This document shows positions 1-7,197 of a stretch of DNA of 11,418 nt, piece after piece. Origin of the DNA: Rhodoferax sp. (lineage in GTDB: Bacteria > Pseudomonadota > Gammaproteobacteria > Burkholderiales > Burkholderiaceae_C). The notes beneath the pieces were generated by a model that did not search any database, was not told the DNA's origin, and was given only the letters and a program-made list of their open reading frames with translations. The translations under genes and the position numbers were made by a program. The stretch spans positions 1 to 11,418 of the forward strand of contig JAUXQA010000296.1 in assembly GCA_030683195.1 (NCBI GenBank), in the 5' to 3' direction. Numbering within the stretch: the first letter of the stretch is position 1; each line of letters opens with the position of its first letter.

Positions 1-417
1 GCCTTCGCCTAACAGCGCCGCCACGGGCACGTTGAGGAATTGACCCAGCACATCAAGCAGCGCGCTCTCCACGGCGGTCACCGCGTGAATGGTCACGCGC
101 AAGTCAAAGGTCTGGTTGCCACGGCCAGCGCTGTCGCGGTCCGCGAATTCCGTGCGCAAGGTATTGAGCACCTGATTCCAGTTGCCCACCGATTGCCCCA
201 CCACCAACGCTTGCGCGCTTTCCAGAGTGGCGCGAATATTTTCGCCACCGGGGACTTCGCCCACACCTGTATTGCCACTGCTGTCTGTCAGGATGACGAT
301 GTTGCGCGTGAAAAACGCGCCATGGGCACCGCTCAGGTTAAGCAGCATGCCATCGTGCCCGGCAACCGGGATAACTTGCATGCGAACGATGGATGGAGTG
401 TGGGCTGCAACAGGCAT
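1..417 (-). CDS. gudD: D-glucarate dehydratase, N-terminal part (runs off left edge)
   Basis: Reading the minus strand from ATG at 417-415 gives 139 codons open to base 1. The translation aligns from memory almost without gaps to the N-terminus of E. coli GudD: MQVIPVAGHD at residues 13-22, NLSGAH at 27-32, FFTRNIVI at 36-43, GVGE followed by PGGE, FADRD, and QTFDLR at 102-107. Equivalents of the substrate-binding residues His32 and Thr103 are present at the same numbers. GudD dehydrates D-glucarate to 5-dehydro-4-deoxy-D-glucarate in the cytoplasm. The family is about 446 residues long, so roughly two thirds, including the catalytic Lys and His and the metal ligands, lies outside the window. 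There is no clear Shine-Dalgarno sequence before this ATG; an in-frame ATG at 381-379 is an alternative start, but E. coli GudD carries a similar short leader. The gene is codirectional with the GntR gene, 150 bp downstream of it. The family call is secure; the start is less so. Confidence 0.93.
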   Translation of the reverse strand, partial: MPVAAHTPSIVRMQVIPVAGHDGMLLNLSGAHGAFFTRNIVILTDSSGNTGVGEVPGGENIRATLESAQALVVGQSVGNWNQVLNTLRTEFADRDSAGRGNQTFDLRVTIHAVTAVESALLDVLGQFLNVPVAALLGEG

Positions 418-446
418 GGGATGAATTGGTGAGTTTAGACAATAGA

Positions 447-474
447 CATCGTACAACCTGGTGGGCTGATGTGT
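447..474. promoter_or_regulatory. Candidate GntR-family operator upstream of gudD
   Basis: CATCGTACAAC (447-457) is followed by CTGATGTGT (466-474). The element at 1360-1385 has CATC, two variable bases, ACAAC, and then the same CTGATGTGT. A flanking dyad, ATAGACA (442-448) against TGTCTAT (472-478), brackets the site. TCGTACAA (449-456) also fits the loose TNGT/ACNA pattern of FadR-subfamily operators. Two similar elements in front of two glucarate dehydratase genes on either side of the regulator suggest that it controls both. Binding is inferred; no good -35/-10 pair was recognised here. Confidence 0.5.
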
Positions 475-534
475 CTATAGGGTTTACCAGTAGAACCCCT
501 GGCCAGCCTGTCTTGACCTCATTGCAATAGTCGT

Positions 535-551
535 TGGGTGGTCCGCACCCA
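535..551 (-). terminator. Short hairpin after the GntR gene, weak terminator candidate
   Basis: TGGGTG (535-540) and CACCCA (546-551) can form a 6-bp stem with a 5-base loop, 17 bases beyond the GntR stop codon. No T-run follows on the minus strand, so it could be a weak or Rho-assisted terminator or a processing site, leaving some read-through into gudD. Confidence 0.25.
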
Positions 552-567
552 CGTTACTGCCTAGAAC

Positions 568-1314
568 TCAGGAAGCGTCAATTTGGGTCTTGCGCAGGCG
601 TTCGCGGCTGTTGCTCAAGTGGGTGCGCATGGCAGCGCGCGCAGACTCGGCGTCTTGCTGGCGAATGGCGTTATAGATGCTCTCGTGCTCGCCATGCACC
701 CGCTGCAGGTAACTCAAGCGGCCCTCCGGTGCGGTGCTTGGGGTGTTCACCCGGGTGCGCGGGATGATCATCGCGCCCAAGTAGGTCATCAGATCGGCAA
801 AGTGCTGGTTGTGGGTGGCGTGCGCCACCTCCATATGAAACTGGAAATCAGGCGGCACGGCGTCGGAGTCCTGGTTAATGGAGTCCTGGAACGCTTGCAG
901 CGCCTGCGCCATGGCGGCCAGATTCGCGTCATTCCTGCGTTGGGCGGCCAAGCCGGCAGCCTCGGTTTCCAGGCTGATGCGCAGCTCCAGCACAGCAATC
1001 ACATCAGCCACGGTGGAGAAGTCTTCATTGGCGATCTTGAAGTTGCCCGAGACCTCAGGCGCCAGCGCAAAGGTACCGATGCCGTGGCGCGTCTCCACCC
1101 TTTTGGAGGCTTGCAATTGAGACAGGGCTTCACGCACCACGGTGCGGCTCACGTCAAAGCGCGCCATGATTTCAGACTCGGTGGGCAATTTGTCGCCCGG
1201 TTTGATCAGGCCTTCCCGCATGTCGCTGGCCAGGCTCTCCACAATTTCTTGCACCAATCCCCGGGGGCGTCGCACCCGTGCGGTTGAAAGACTAGGGGTT
1301 TTCCTTAATTCCAT
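568..1314 (-). CDS. GntR-family transcriptional regulator, FadR/FCD subfamily
   Basis: This is a 248-residue protein with an N-terminal winged helix (about residues 15-83) carrying the GntR signature: KPGDKLPTESEIMARF at 38-53, VSRTVVREAL at 55-64, and RHGIGTF at 76-82. The C-terminal all-helical FCD effector domain spans about 100-240. The usual FCD metal-binding set can be read: Asp156 and His160 (DFQFH), His210 (HGEHESIY) and His232 (MRTHL). Members of this subfamily usually repress sugar-acid or organic-acid operons and release DNA when the acid binds. The gene lies between two glucarate dehydratase genes, divergent from one and upstream of the other, so an aldarate-responsive repressor is the natural inference. 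The effector (glucarate, galactarate or 5-dehydro-4-deoxyglucarate) cannot be told from sequence. The Shine-Dalgarno sequence is weak (AAGAG, about 9 bases before ATG). Confidence 0.93.
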   Translation of the reverse strand: MELRKTPSLSTARVRRPRGLVQEIVESLASDMREGLIKPGDKLPTESEIMARFDVSRTVVREALSQLQASKRVETRHGIGTFALAPEVSGNFKIANEDFSTVADVIAVLELRISLETEAAGLAAQRRNDANLAAMAQALQAFQDSINQDSDAVPPDFQFHMEVAHATHNQHFADLMTYLGAMIIPRTRVNTPSTAPEGRLSYLQRVHGEHESIYNAIRQQDAESARAAMRTHLSNSRERLRKTQIDAS

Positions 1315-1324
1315 TTAAAAGCTC

Positions 1325-1353
1325 TTGACTCGGTAAGGTTGCAGTTCGATAAT
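1325..1353 (+). promoter_or_regulatory. Sigma70-like promoter of the plus-strand aldarate operon
   Basis: The -35 box TTGACT (1325-1330) and the -10 box GATAAT (1348-1353) each match the consensus at five of six positions and are separated by exactly 17 bp. The transcript should start near 1360, giving a leader of about 100 bases before the start codon at 1465. The predicted start point falls on the first base of the dyad at 1360-1382, a classic position for repression by a bound regulator. No equally good promoter was found for the divergent GntR gene. Confidence 0.65.
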
Positions 1354-1359
1354 TTAACT

Positions 1360-1385
1360 CATCAGACAACATACAACTGATGTGT
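1360..1385. promoter_or_regulatory. Candidate operator at the start point of the aldarate operon
   Basis: The hexamers CATCAG (1360-1365) and CTGATG (1377-1382) form a perfect inverted repeat around an 11-base centre, ACAACATACAA. The right arm extends as CTGATGTGT, which is identical to 466-474 in front of gudD. It sits immediately downstream of the predicted promoter and in the intergenic region of the regulator, so it could also autoregulate the GntR gene. Assignment to the GntR protein is inferred from position. Confidence 0.55.
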
Positions 1386-1403
1386 TAGTTACAACTCAAT
1401 GTA

Positions 1404-1415
1404 AGGCGGCCGCCT
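1404..1415. repeat. Perfect 12-bp palindrome in the operon leader
   Basis: AGGCGGCCGCCT is a perfect palindrome within the predicted 5' untranslated leader of the operon. With no loop it is a poor RNA hairpin, so if functional it would more likely act as a DNA site. It may be incidental in GC-rich DNA. Confidence 0.3.
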
Positions 1416-1464
1416 CAAAAAGTCCAGCACTTGCGGCCAAACCATGAAATTAGCGGGAAATTCA

Positions 1465-2730
1465 ATGAAGATTATTGCCGTTCGCGTGACCCCGATCGCC
1501 ATCAAAGACCCCGCCTTGCTCAACGCAGCGGGTGTGCATGAGCCCTGGGGCCTGCGCTCCATCATTGAAGTGGAGGGAGCCAACGGCGAGGTGGGCTTGG
1601 GCGAAACCTACGGCGACGCCCCTGTGCTTGACCTGCTGACCCGCACCCGTGACAGTCTGGTAGGTTTATCGGCCTTTGACACCAATGGCCTGTGGGCCCG
1701 GGTACTGGCTAACGCACCGCAGACCAACACCGGCCATGTGGAGATGGAGCTGGCGCCCGGCTCGCTGGGTAGTAACCTGGTCAACAGCGCTTTTTCGGCA
1801 TTTGAAGTCGCGTTTTTGGACCTGCAGGCGCGCACGCTGGGCATCCCTCTGGTGGAGCTGCTGGGCGGCGCGGTGCGCAACAAGGTGGCGTATTCGGCCT
1901 ATCTCTTTTACAAATGGGATGCCTCGGTGGACCCGGAGTATGCGCGTGATCCCTATGGCGAGGCCGTGAACCCGACCCAGATCGTGGCTCAGGCCAAAGC
2001 AATGATTGATCAATATGGCTTTGAGAGCATCAAACTCAAAGCTGGCGTGTTTGATCCCGAGGAAGAGGCCGATGCCATCTTGGCGCTGCATGCGGCATTT
2101 TCCCAGCATCAGTTGCGTATCGACCCCAATAGCAACTGGACCATGGCCACCAGCCTGCGCGTGGCCGAGAAACTGGCCGGTTGCCTGGAGTACTACGAGG
2201 ACCCGACCCCCACGCTGGAAGGCATGGCCGAGTTGCACCAGCGCACCGGTTTGCCGCTGGCAACCAACATGGTGGTCACCAATTGGGCCGAACTCAAGCG
2301 CAGCATTGAACTCAACTCGGTGCAGATTTTGCTGTCAGATCACCATTACTGGGGAGGTCTGCGGGCGACGCAAGCACTGGCGCGCACCTGCAGCACTTTT
2401 GGTTTGGGTTTGTCGATGCATTCCAACTCGCACCTGGGGATCAGCCTGATGGCGATGACGCACCTGGCCGCCTCCGTGCACCACCTGAGCTACGCCTGTG
2501 ACACCCACTACCCGTGGCAAAGCGACGAAATTCTGGTGGGCGGCAAGGTGCCCATCACGGGTGGCTGCGTGCACTTGACCGACAAGCCCGGTCTGGGTGT
2601 GGAGCTGGACCGTGACCGGCTGGCCGAGTTGCATGAGGCTTACAAGACCTGCCGCATTCGCACCCGCAACGACGTAGCGCAAATGCGACGCTTTCGACCC
2701 GACTGGACCCAGGTCAAACCCCGGTTTTGA
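1465..2730 (+). CDS. Glucarate dehydratase-family protein (enolase superfamily)
   Basis: This is a 421-residue enolase-superfamily enzyme of the glucarate dehydratase type. The capping domain holds NAAGVHEP (20-27), with His25 matching substrate-binding His32 of E. coli GudD, and GLGETYGD (44-51). The barrel holds the catalytic KxK motif (Lys190, Lys192 in SIKLKAG), metal ligands Asp220 (RIDPNSNW), Glu245 (YYEDP) and Asn268 (ATNMVV), Asp292 (SDHHYW), and the catalytic His319 (SMHSNSH). All residues needed for beta-elimination appear intact. The N-terminal half differs clearly from the E. coli-like gudD at 1-417, so this is a second lineage and not a recent duplicate; it might act on the same acid or on another aldarate such as galactarate or idarate. 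The start at 1465 is preferred over an in-frame ATG at 1444, because GGGA lies 6 bases before it and MKIIAVRVTP matches the usual family start. It is the first gene of the operon. Confidence 0.9.
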   Translation: MKIIAVRVTPIAIKDPALLNAAGVHEPWGLRSIIEVEGANGEVGLGETYGDAPVLDLLTRTRDSLVGLSAFDTNGLWARVLANAPQTNTGHVEMELAPGSLGSNLVNSAFSAFEVAFLDLQARTLGIPLVELLGGAVRNKVAYSAYLFYKWDASVDPEYARDPYGEAVNPTQIVAQAKAMIDQYGFESIKLKAGVFDPEEEADAILALHAAFSQHQLRIDPNSNWTMATSLRVAEKLAGCLEYYEDPTPTLEGMAELHQRTGLPLATNMVVTNWAELKRSIELNSVQILLSDHHYWGGLRATQALARTCSTFGLGLSMHSNSHLGISLMAMTHLAASVHHLSYACDTHYPWQSDEILVGGKVPITGGCVHLTDKPGLGVELDRDRLAELHEAYKTCRIRTRNDVAQMRRFRPDWTQVKPRF

Positions 2731-2746
2731 CACTCAATTTCAATGA

Positions 2747-2792
2747 AATAGGCCTCTAACCGTCGTATTTATTCACTTAGTAGCTATTTATT
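2747..2792. repeat. Intergenic repeat element, copy 1
   Basis: This AT-richer intergenic segment carries CCTCTAACC (2753-2761), a 19-base variable centre, and TAGCTATTTATT (2781-2792). The same arrangement, with exactly the same 19-base spacing, occurs at 7191-7269. The ends resemble a short dispersed intergenic repeat (CTCTAGC ... TAGCTAT type) that I associate with Comamonadaceae genomes; that link is from memory. The element ends just before the Shine-Dalgarno sequence of the next gene. Confidence 0.6.
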
Positions 2793-2803
2793 CAGGAGTC
2801 ACC

Positions 2804-3790
2804 ATGCCATCTCTTCAACGCCGCCAATTGACGCTCAGCGTCCTCGCACTCATCGGAGCTGCCAGCCTGGCCACCCCCGCACTGGCCCAAGTGCCCGCCT
2901 GGCCGAGCAAGCCCTTGCGCATCATCGTGCCGTACCCACCCGGAGGGTCTTCAGACATCATTGCCCGCGCCATCAGCCAGCCCCTGTCCGAAGCCCTGAA
3001 GCAGCCGGTGATCATTGAGAACCGGCCTGGCGCCAATGGCAATCTGGGGGCGGACGCCGTGGCCAAGTCGGCCCCGGATGGTCACACCATGCTCCTGTGT
3101 GATACCGGTGCGCTGGCCATCAGTCCGTCGGTTTACACCAAGCTGCCCTTCAATCCATCCAAAGATTTGACCGGCGTGACCATGCTGGCTTACTCGCCGC
3201 ACATGTTGGTGGTGCACCCGTCGGTGCCCGCCAACAACCTGCAGGAACTGGTGGCCTTGTCCAAAAAATCGGACCTGAATTTTGCGGTGACCGCCATGGG
3301 CAGCGCCCCGCACTTGGCGGGGGTGGCCGTGGCTCTGGCCAGTGGTGCGCGCTGGACCTATGTACCTTACAAGGGCGGCGTGCAAGCCGTGACCGACACC
3401 ATGGCGGGCCAAACCCAGGTCGTGATGAACGGTATGCTGGCCACGCTGCCCCATGTGCAAAACGGCAAGCTGAAGGTGCTGGGCATTTCCAAAGGCACCC
3501 GCATGCCGCTGGTGAGCCAGATGCCCACGCTGGCCGAACAGGGCTTGCCGGGCTTTGAGTCAGGCACCTGGCAAGGCATGTTGCTGCCTGCCGGCACGCC
3601 CGCTGCCGTGGTGACCCGGTTGAACGCCGAGCTGATCAAGGTCATCCGCAGCCCGGCCATCCGCAGCCGTTTGACCGCACAGGGCGCCGAGGTCGTGACC
3701 ATGACCCCAACCGAGCAGAACCAGTTTTTTGAACGCGAACGCAGCCGCTGGGCAGTTGTTGTGAAGCAGGCCGACGTTCGCCTGGACTGA
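2804..3790 (+). CDS. Bug/TctC-family periplasmic solute-binding protein
   Basis: This 328-residue protein has a signal peptide: a basic start (QRRQ), a hydrophobic stretch at about 11-25 and a probable cleavage site after ALA at 26-28. The mature protein shows family marks: WPSKPLRIIVPYPPGGSSD (33-51), the IIENRPGANGNLGADAVA region, PDGHTML, the YVPYKGG motif and LPGFESGTWQG. Bug proteins bind carboxylated solutes in the periplasm, sometimes delivering them to a TctAB tripartite carboxylate transporter and often encoded alone in Burkholderiales. In this operon the likely ligand is glucarate or another aldarate. No tctA or tctB is in the window, so the membrane partner is unknown. A good Shine-Dalgarno sequence, AGGAG (2794-2798), sets the start, and the length is normal for the family. 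Confidence 0.92.
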   Translation: MPSLQRRQLTLSVLALIGAASLATPALAQVPAWPSKPLRIIVPYPPGGSSDIIARAISQPLSEALKQPVIIENRPGANGNLGADAVAKSAPDGHTMLLCDTGALAISPSVYTKLPFNPSKDLTGVTMLAYSPHMLVVHPSVPANNLQELVALSKKSDLNFAVTAMGSAPHLAGVAVALASGARWTYVPYKGGVQAVTDTMAGQTQVVMNGMLATLPHVQNGKLKVLGISKGTRMPLVSQMPTLAEQGLPGFESGTWQGMLLPAGTPAAVVTRLNAELIKVIRSPAIRSRLTAQGAEVVTMTPTEQNQFFERERSRWAVVVKQADVRLD

Positions 3791-3824
3791 TTTTTGAATT
3801 TAACCAACCCCTCAGGAGCCCCTC

Positions 3825-4736
3825 ATGAACCCGCAAGAACTTAAATCCATCATGTCGCAAGGCCTGCTGTCCTTCCCCGTGACAGATTTCGACGCCAACG
3901 GCGACTTCAACGCCAAAGGCTATGCCGCCCGCCTCGAATGGCTGGCCCCGTACGGCGCCTCGGCCCTGTTTGCTGCCGGTGGCACCGGTGAGTTTTTCTC
4001 CTTGACCGGTGACGAATACCCCTCAATCATCCAGACCGCCGTGGAAACCTGCCGTGGCAAGGTGCCTATCATTGCCGGCGCCGGTGGCCCCACCCGCTTT
4101 GCGATTCAGTGCGCCCAGGAAGCTGAACGCCAGGGTGTGCACGGCATTCTGCTGCTCCCCCATTACCTGACTGAAGCCGGCCAGGAAGGCCTGATTGCCC
4201 ATGTGGAAGCCGTGTGCAAGAGCGTCAAATTTGGCGTGATTGTGTACAACCGCAATGTGTGCAAGCTGACGCCCGAGTCGCTGGCCATTCTGGCCGAGCG
4301 TTGCCCGAACCTCATCGGCTTCAAGGACGGCGTGGGCGACATCGAGACCATGTCCTCCATTTACATGAAGATGGGTGACCGCTTTGCGTACCTGGGTGGT
4401 TTACCCACCGCCGAGGTATATGCCGCCGCCTACAAGGCCCTGGGTACACCGGTGTATTCGTCGGCCGTCTTCAACTTCATCCCCAAAACGGCGATGCAGT
4501 TTTATGAAGCCGTGCGCACCGACGACATGGCCACACAGCACCGCTTGCTCAAGGATTTTTTCATGCCCTACCTGGACATTCGCAACAAGGTGCCCGGCTA
4601 CGGCGTGAGCATCATCAAAGCCGGCGCCAAGCTGGTCGGCCATGACGCCGGGCCGGTGCGTGCGCCGCTGACCGACCTGAAGCCCCATGAGATGGAGCAA
4701 CTGGCCGCGCTGATCCAGTCGCTCGGACCACAGTAA
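3825..4736 (+). CDS. kdgD: 5-dehydro-4-deoxyglucarate dehydratase
   Basis: This 303-residue member of the DapA/NAL class I aldolase superfamily closely resembles KdgD. That enzyme dehydrates and decarboxylates 5-dehydro-4-deoxy-D-glucarate to 2,5-dioxopentanoate (2-oxoglutarate semialdehyde). Visible marks are LLSFPVTDFD (14-23), AAGGTGEFFSLT (50-61), PIIAGAGG (81-88), VYNRN with Tyr141, and IGFKDGVGD with the Schiff-base Lys167. The VYNRN and FKDGVGD forms favour KdgD over dihydrodipicolinate synthase. It takes the product of the glucarate dehydratases encoded next to it, which anchors the operon's assignment to the non-phosphorylative glucarate route rather than the GarL aldolase route. The Shine-Dalgarno sequence AGGAG (3814-3818) is 6 bases before ATG. 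The gap to the upstream gene is 34 bp and to the downstream gene 17 bp. Confidence 0.95.
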   Translation: MNPQELKSIMSQGLLSFPVTDFDANGDFNAKGYAARLEWLAPYGASALFAAGGTGEFFSLTGDEYPSIIQTAVETCRGKVPIIAGAGGPTRFAIQCAQEAERQGVHGILLLPHYLTEAGQEGLIAHVEAVCKSVKFGVIVYNRNVCKLTPESLAILAERCPNLIGFKDGVGDIETMSSIYMKMGDRFAYLGGLPTAEVYAAAYKALGTPVYSSAVFNFIPKTAMQFYEAVRTDDMATQHRLLKDFFMPYLDIRNKVPGYGVSIIKAGAKLVGHDAGPVRAPLTDLKPHEMEQLAALIQSLGPQ

Positions 4737-4753
4737 TTGAAAGAGCCCAGTTC

Positions 4754-5695
4754 ATGACCCAGTTGCTGAACAACGGGCGACTGCCGCCCTTTCTCATGGC
4801 GCGGTTGACTGCGGAGTATCGCCTGCATGACTTGATGCAGGAGACGGACCCCAAGGCGTTTCTTGCAGCACACGGCTATGAATTCACGGGCCTGGTGACC
4901 TCGGCACCCCGCGGGGCGGATGCCGCCCTGATCAAGGCCTTGCCCAACCTGCAGGTCATCTCCAGTTTTGGTGTGGGTCTTGAAAAAATCGATCTCGCGG
5001 CCGCCGCCTCCCAGGGCGTGGCGGTGGGCTACACCCCTGATGTGCTGAACGACTGCGTGGCGGACACGGCCTTTGGGCTGGTGCTCGACGTCATGCGGGG
5101 TTTCAGTGCAGCGGACCGTTTTGTGCGCAGCGGCGCCTGGGCTGCCGGGCAGGCCTACCCATTGGCCCGCAAGGTCAGTGGCCAGCGACTTGGCTTGGTG
5201 GGTTTTGGCCGCATTGGTCAAACCATCGCCCGGCGCGCTGCGGGTTTCGACATGGCAGTGCGCTACCACAGCCGCCGCCCCGTGGCCGGTGTGCCTTGGC
5301 TGCACGAACCCTCGCTGCTTGAACTGGCTGCCTGGTGTGACTGCCTGCTGGTCATCGTCGCAGGTGGTGCCGGCACCCGTCATTTGATCAATGCCCCCGT
5401 ACTGGACGCGCTGGGGCCACGGGGTTTTCTGGTGAATGTGTCACGCGGGAGTGTCATCGACGAGCCCGCTTTGGTGCAAGCGCTGGTCAACAAGCGCATT
5501 GCAGGCGCCGGGCTGGATGTGTTCGAGAACGAGCCCCAGGTGCCTGCCGACCTGCTGGCACTTGACAACGTGGTTCTGCTGCCGCACATCGCCAGCGCCA
5601 CCCAGGAGACCCGTGAGGCCATGGCTGAACGCGTGATGGCCAACCTGGCCTCCTTCTTTTCTACAGGCCAGGTGATGAGTGCAGCAACCCCCTGA
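4754..5695 (+). CDS. D-isomer-specific 2-hydroxyacid dehydrogenase (hydroxypyruvate/glyoxylate reductase type)
   Basis: This 313-residue cytoplasmic oxidoreductase has a split catalytic domain around a Rossmann fold. The nucleotide loop is GLVGFGRIG (147-155), and the second strand ends YHSRRP (171-176), whose arginine pair suggests NADPH preference. The catalytic triad of the family is present: Arg231 (NVSRGSVIDE), Glu260 (DVFENEP) and His278 (LPHIASAT). Such enzymes interconvert 2-oxo acids and D-2-hydroxy acids; glyoxylate, hydroxypyruvate and hydroxyphenylpyruvate are common substrates. The true substrate here is unknown; the operon suggests an aldarate-derived hydroxy acid such as glycerate or tartronate. 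It follows kdgD after 17 bp with a modest purine-rich ribosome site (GAAAGAG, 4739-4745), consistent with one transcript. Confidence 0.88.
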   Translation: MTQLLNNGRLPPFLMARLTAEYRLHDLMQETDPKAFLAAHGYEFTGLVTSAPRGADAALIKALPNLQVISSFGVGLEKIDLAAAASQGVAVGYTPDVLNDCVADTAFGLVLDVMRGFSAADRFVRSGAWAAGQAYPLARKVSGQRLGLVGFGRIGQTIARRAAGFDMAVRYHSRRPVAGVPWLHEPSLLELAAWCDCLLVIVAGGAGTRHLINAPVLDALGPRGFLVNVSRGSVIDEPALVQALVNKRIAGAGLDVFENEPQVPADLLALDNVVLLPHIASATQETREAMAERVMANLASFFSTGQVMSAATP

Positions 5696-5745
5696 CCCGC
5701 AAAGTCTTGCCGCTCCAGCCCCCCCCAAACGAATTGACGATAACC

Positions 5746-7197
5746 ATGACACGGATCCAACCGCCCCAGACGGACGAATTCCTCACCCAGGCACGCGCTG
5801 TGCTGGGCACCACCCATGTGCTCACCACCGACCTGGCCGCCTTTGCTACCGACTGGCGGGGGAAGTTCACCGGGGTGCCGCTGGCCGTGCTGCGCCCGGC
5901 GGACACGCAGCAAGTGGCGGCACTGGTCAAGCTGTGTGCTGCGCACGGTGTAGGCATCGTGCCTCAGGGCGGCAACACCAGCATGTGCGGTGGCGCCACG
6001 CCAGATGGCAGCGGCAAGCAAGTGGTACTGAGCCTGAGCCGCCTGAACCGCGTGCGCAGCATCGACCCCCTGAACAACACGCTGACGGTAGAGGCCGGTT
6101 GCGTGCTGCAAACCCTGCAAGAACTCGCCGCTGAGCATGACCGCCTGTTTCCTTTGTCTCTGGGCGCTGAAGGCTCATGCCAGATTGGCGGCAACATCGC
6201 CACCAACGCCGGAGGCGTGCAGGTGCTGCGCTACGGCAACACGCGCGATCTGGTGCTGGGCCTGGAGGTGGTACTGGCTGACGGCCAGGTGCTGAACCTC
6301 CTGCGCGCCCTGCGCAAAGACAACACGGGTTATGACCTCAAGCACCTGTTCATCGGGTCTGAAGGCACGCTGGGTATCGTGACGGCTGCTGTGCTCAAGC
6401 TCTTCCCCGCGCCCCACGCCAGCACCGTAGCCTTTGCGGGCTTTCAAACCCCCCAGCAGGCGCTGGCTTTACTCGGCCTGATGCGCGGCGCCCTGGGAGA
6501 CAGGTTCACGGCCTTTGAGTTGATGAGCGATGCCAGCGTGGCCTTGGTGCGCCAGTATTTTCCTGACACCCCGGCGCTGTTTGCCCAAACCTACCCCTGG
6601 CAGGTGTTGATGCAGGCCACCGACCCCGGCGCGGGTGATGGCGCGCAAACCGCCCTGGAGGCCAGTTTTCAGGCCGCACTGGAGCAGGCGCTGGAGCAGG
6701 GCGTGATCGAGGACGTGCTCATCGCCACCTCGGTCGCCCAGGCCGAGCAGCTTTGGGCCGTGCGCGAGAACATCAGTGAGGCCCAGCAACATGACGGGCA
6801 CAACATCAAACACGACATGGCCGTGCCCGTGTCCAGCGTGGCCGCGTTTATCGATGAGGTGCAGCCCTTGTTGCACGGCGCCTATGCGGGTGTGCGGCCC
6901 ATCATTTACGGACATTTGGGCGATGGCAACCTGCACTTCAATGTGTCACGCCCGCCGGGCTGGAGCACACCCGACTGGCAAGCTGAGAGCGACCGAGTGA
7001 ACGCGCTGGTGCTGGATGTGGTGGCGCGTTACCAGGGGTCATTCAGTGCAGAGCATGGTCTGGGTCAGCTCAAAAATCACGAGATGGCGCTGTACAAAAC
7101 CCCGCTGGAGATTGACGTGATGCGCCGCGTCAAAGCGGCGCTGGACCCTCAGGGGCTCATGAATCCAGGCAAGTTTCTCCCGAATGGACCTTTTTGA
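5746..7197 (+). CDS. FAD-linked 2-hydroxyacid dehydrogenase (D-lactate/D-2-hydroxyglutarate dehydrogenase-like)
   Basis: This 483-residue flavoprotein of the VAO/PCMH fold has an FAD_binding_4 domain (about 45-185) and an FAD-oxidase C-terminal domain (about 220-480). Key motifs are PQGGNTSMCGG (73-83), IGGNIATNAGG (147-157), GSEGTLGIVT (204-213), KHDMAVP (355-361), the metal-site GHLGDGNLHFNV with His390 and His397, and SAEHGLGQLK with Glu436 and His437. These fit enzymes that oxidise D-2-hydroxy acids to 2-oxo acids and pass electrons to a quinone or electron-transfer flavoprotein. The active site retains the D-2-hydroxyglutarate/D-lactate dehydrogenase pattern, but the exact substrate cannot be read. 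ATG 5746 is preferred over an in-frame TTG at 5707, since the extra residues add no family similarity. The Shine-Dalgarno sequence is weak. The stop codon lies at the start of an intergenic repeat, so the last residues may have been changed by its insertion. Confidence 0.9.
   Translation: MTRIQPPQTDEFLTQARAVLGTTHVLTTDLAAFATDWRGKFTGVPLAVLRPADTQQVAALVKLCAAHGVGIVPQGGNTSMCGGATPDGSGKQVVLSLSRLNRVRSIDPLNNTLTVEAGCVLQTLQELAAEHDRLFPLSLGAEGSCQIGGNIATNAGGVQVLRYGNTRDLVLGLEVVLADGQVLNLLRALRKDNTGYDLKHLFIGSEGTLGIVTAAVLKLFPAPHASTVAFAGFQTPQQALALLGLMRGALGDRFTAFELMSDASVALVRQYFPDTPALFAQTYPWQVLMQATDPGAGDGAQTALEASFQAALEQALEQGVIEDVLIATSVAQAEQLWAVRENISEAQQHDGHNIKHDMAVPVSSVAAFIDEVQPLLHGAYAGVRPIIYGHLGDGNLHFNVSRPPGWSTPDWQAESDRVNALVLDVVARYQGSFSAEHGLGQLKNHEMALYKTPLEIDVMRRVKAALDPQGLMNPGKFLPNGPF

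Noticed and set aside
40..432. 130-codon plus-strand frame at the left edge
   Set aside because: It is antisense to the gudD N-terminus, which matches E. coli GudD over 139 residues on the other strand.
583..1287. 234-codon plus-strand open frame opposite the GntR gene
   Set aside because: It lies entirely antisense to a well-recognised GntR/FCD gene, shows no family resemblance, and is explained by the codon bias of GC-rich DNA.
1444..1464. Upstream ATG at 1444 as start of the second glucarate dehydratase
   Set aside because: It lacks a ribosome site and adds seven residues not expected in the family; ATG 1465 has GGGA at suitable spacing and the typical N-terminus.
1666..2238. 190-codon minus-strand open frame opposite the second glucarate dehydratase
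   Set aside because: It is a shadow of the enolase-superfamily gene, with no plausible ribosome site or domain.
4598..6138. Two long minus-strand open frames (261 and 252 codons) opposite the dehydrogenase genes
   Set aside because: Both are antisense to genes with intact catalytic motifs, have low-complexity His/Gln/Gly-rich translations and match no family.
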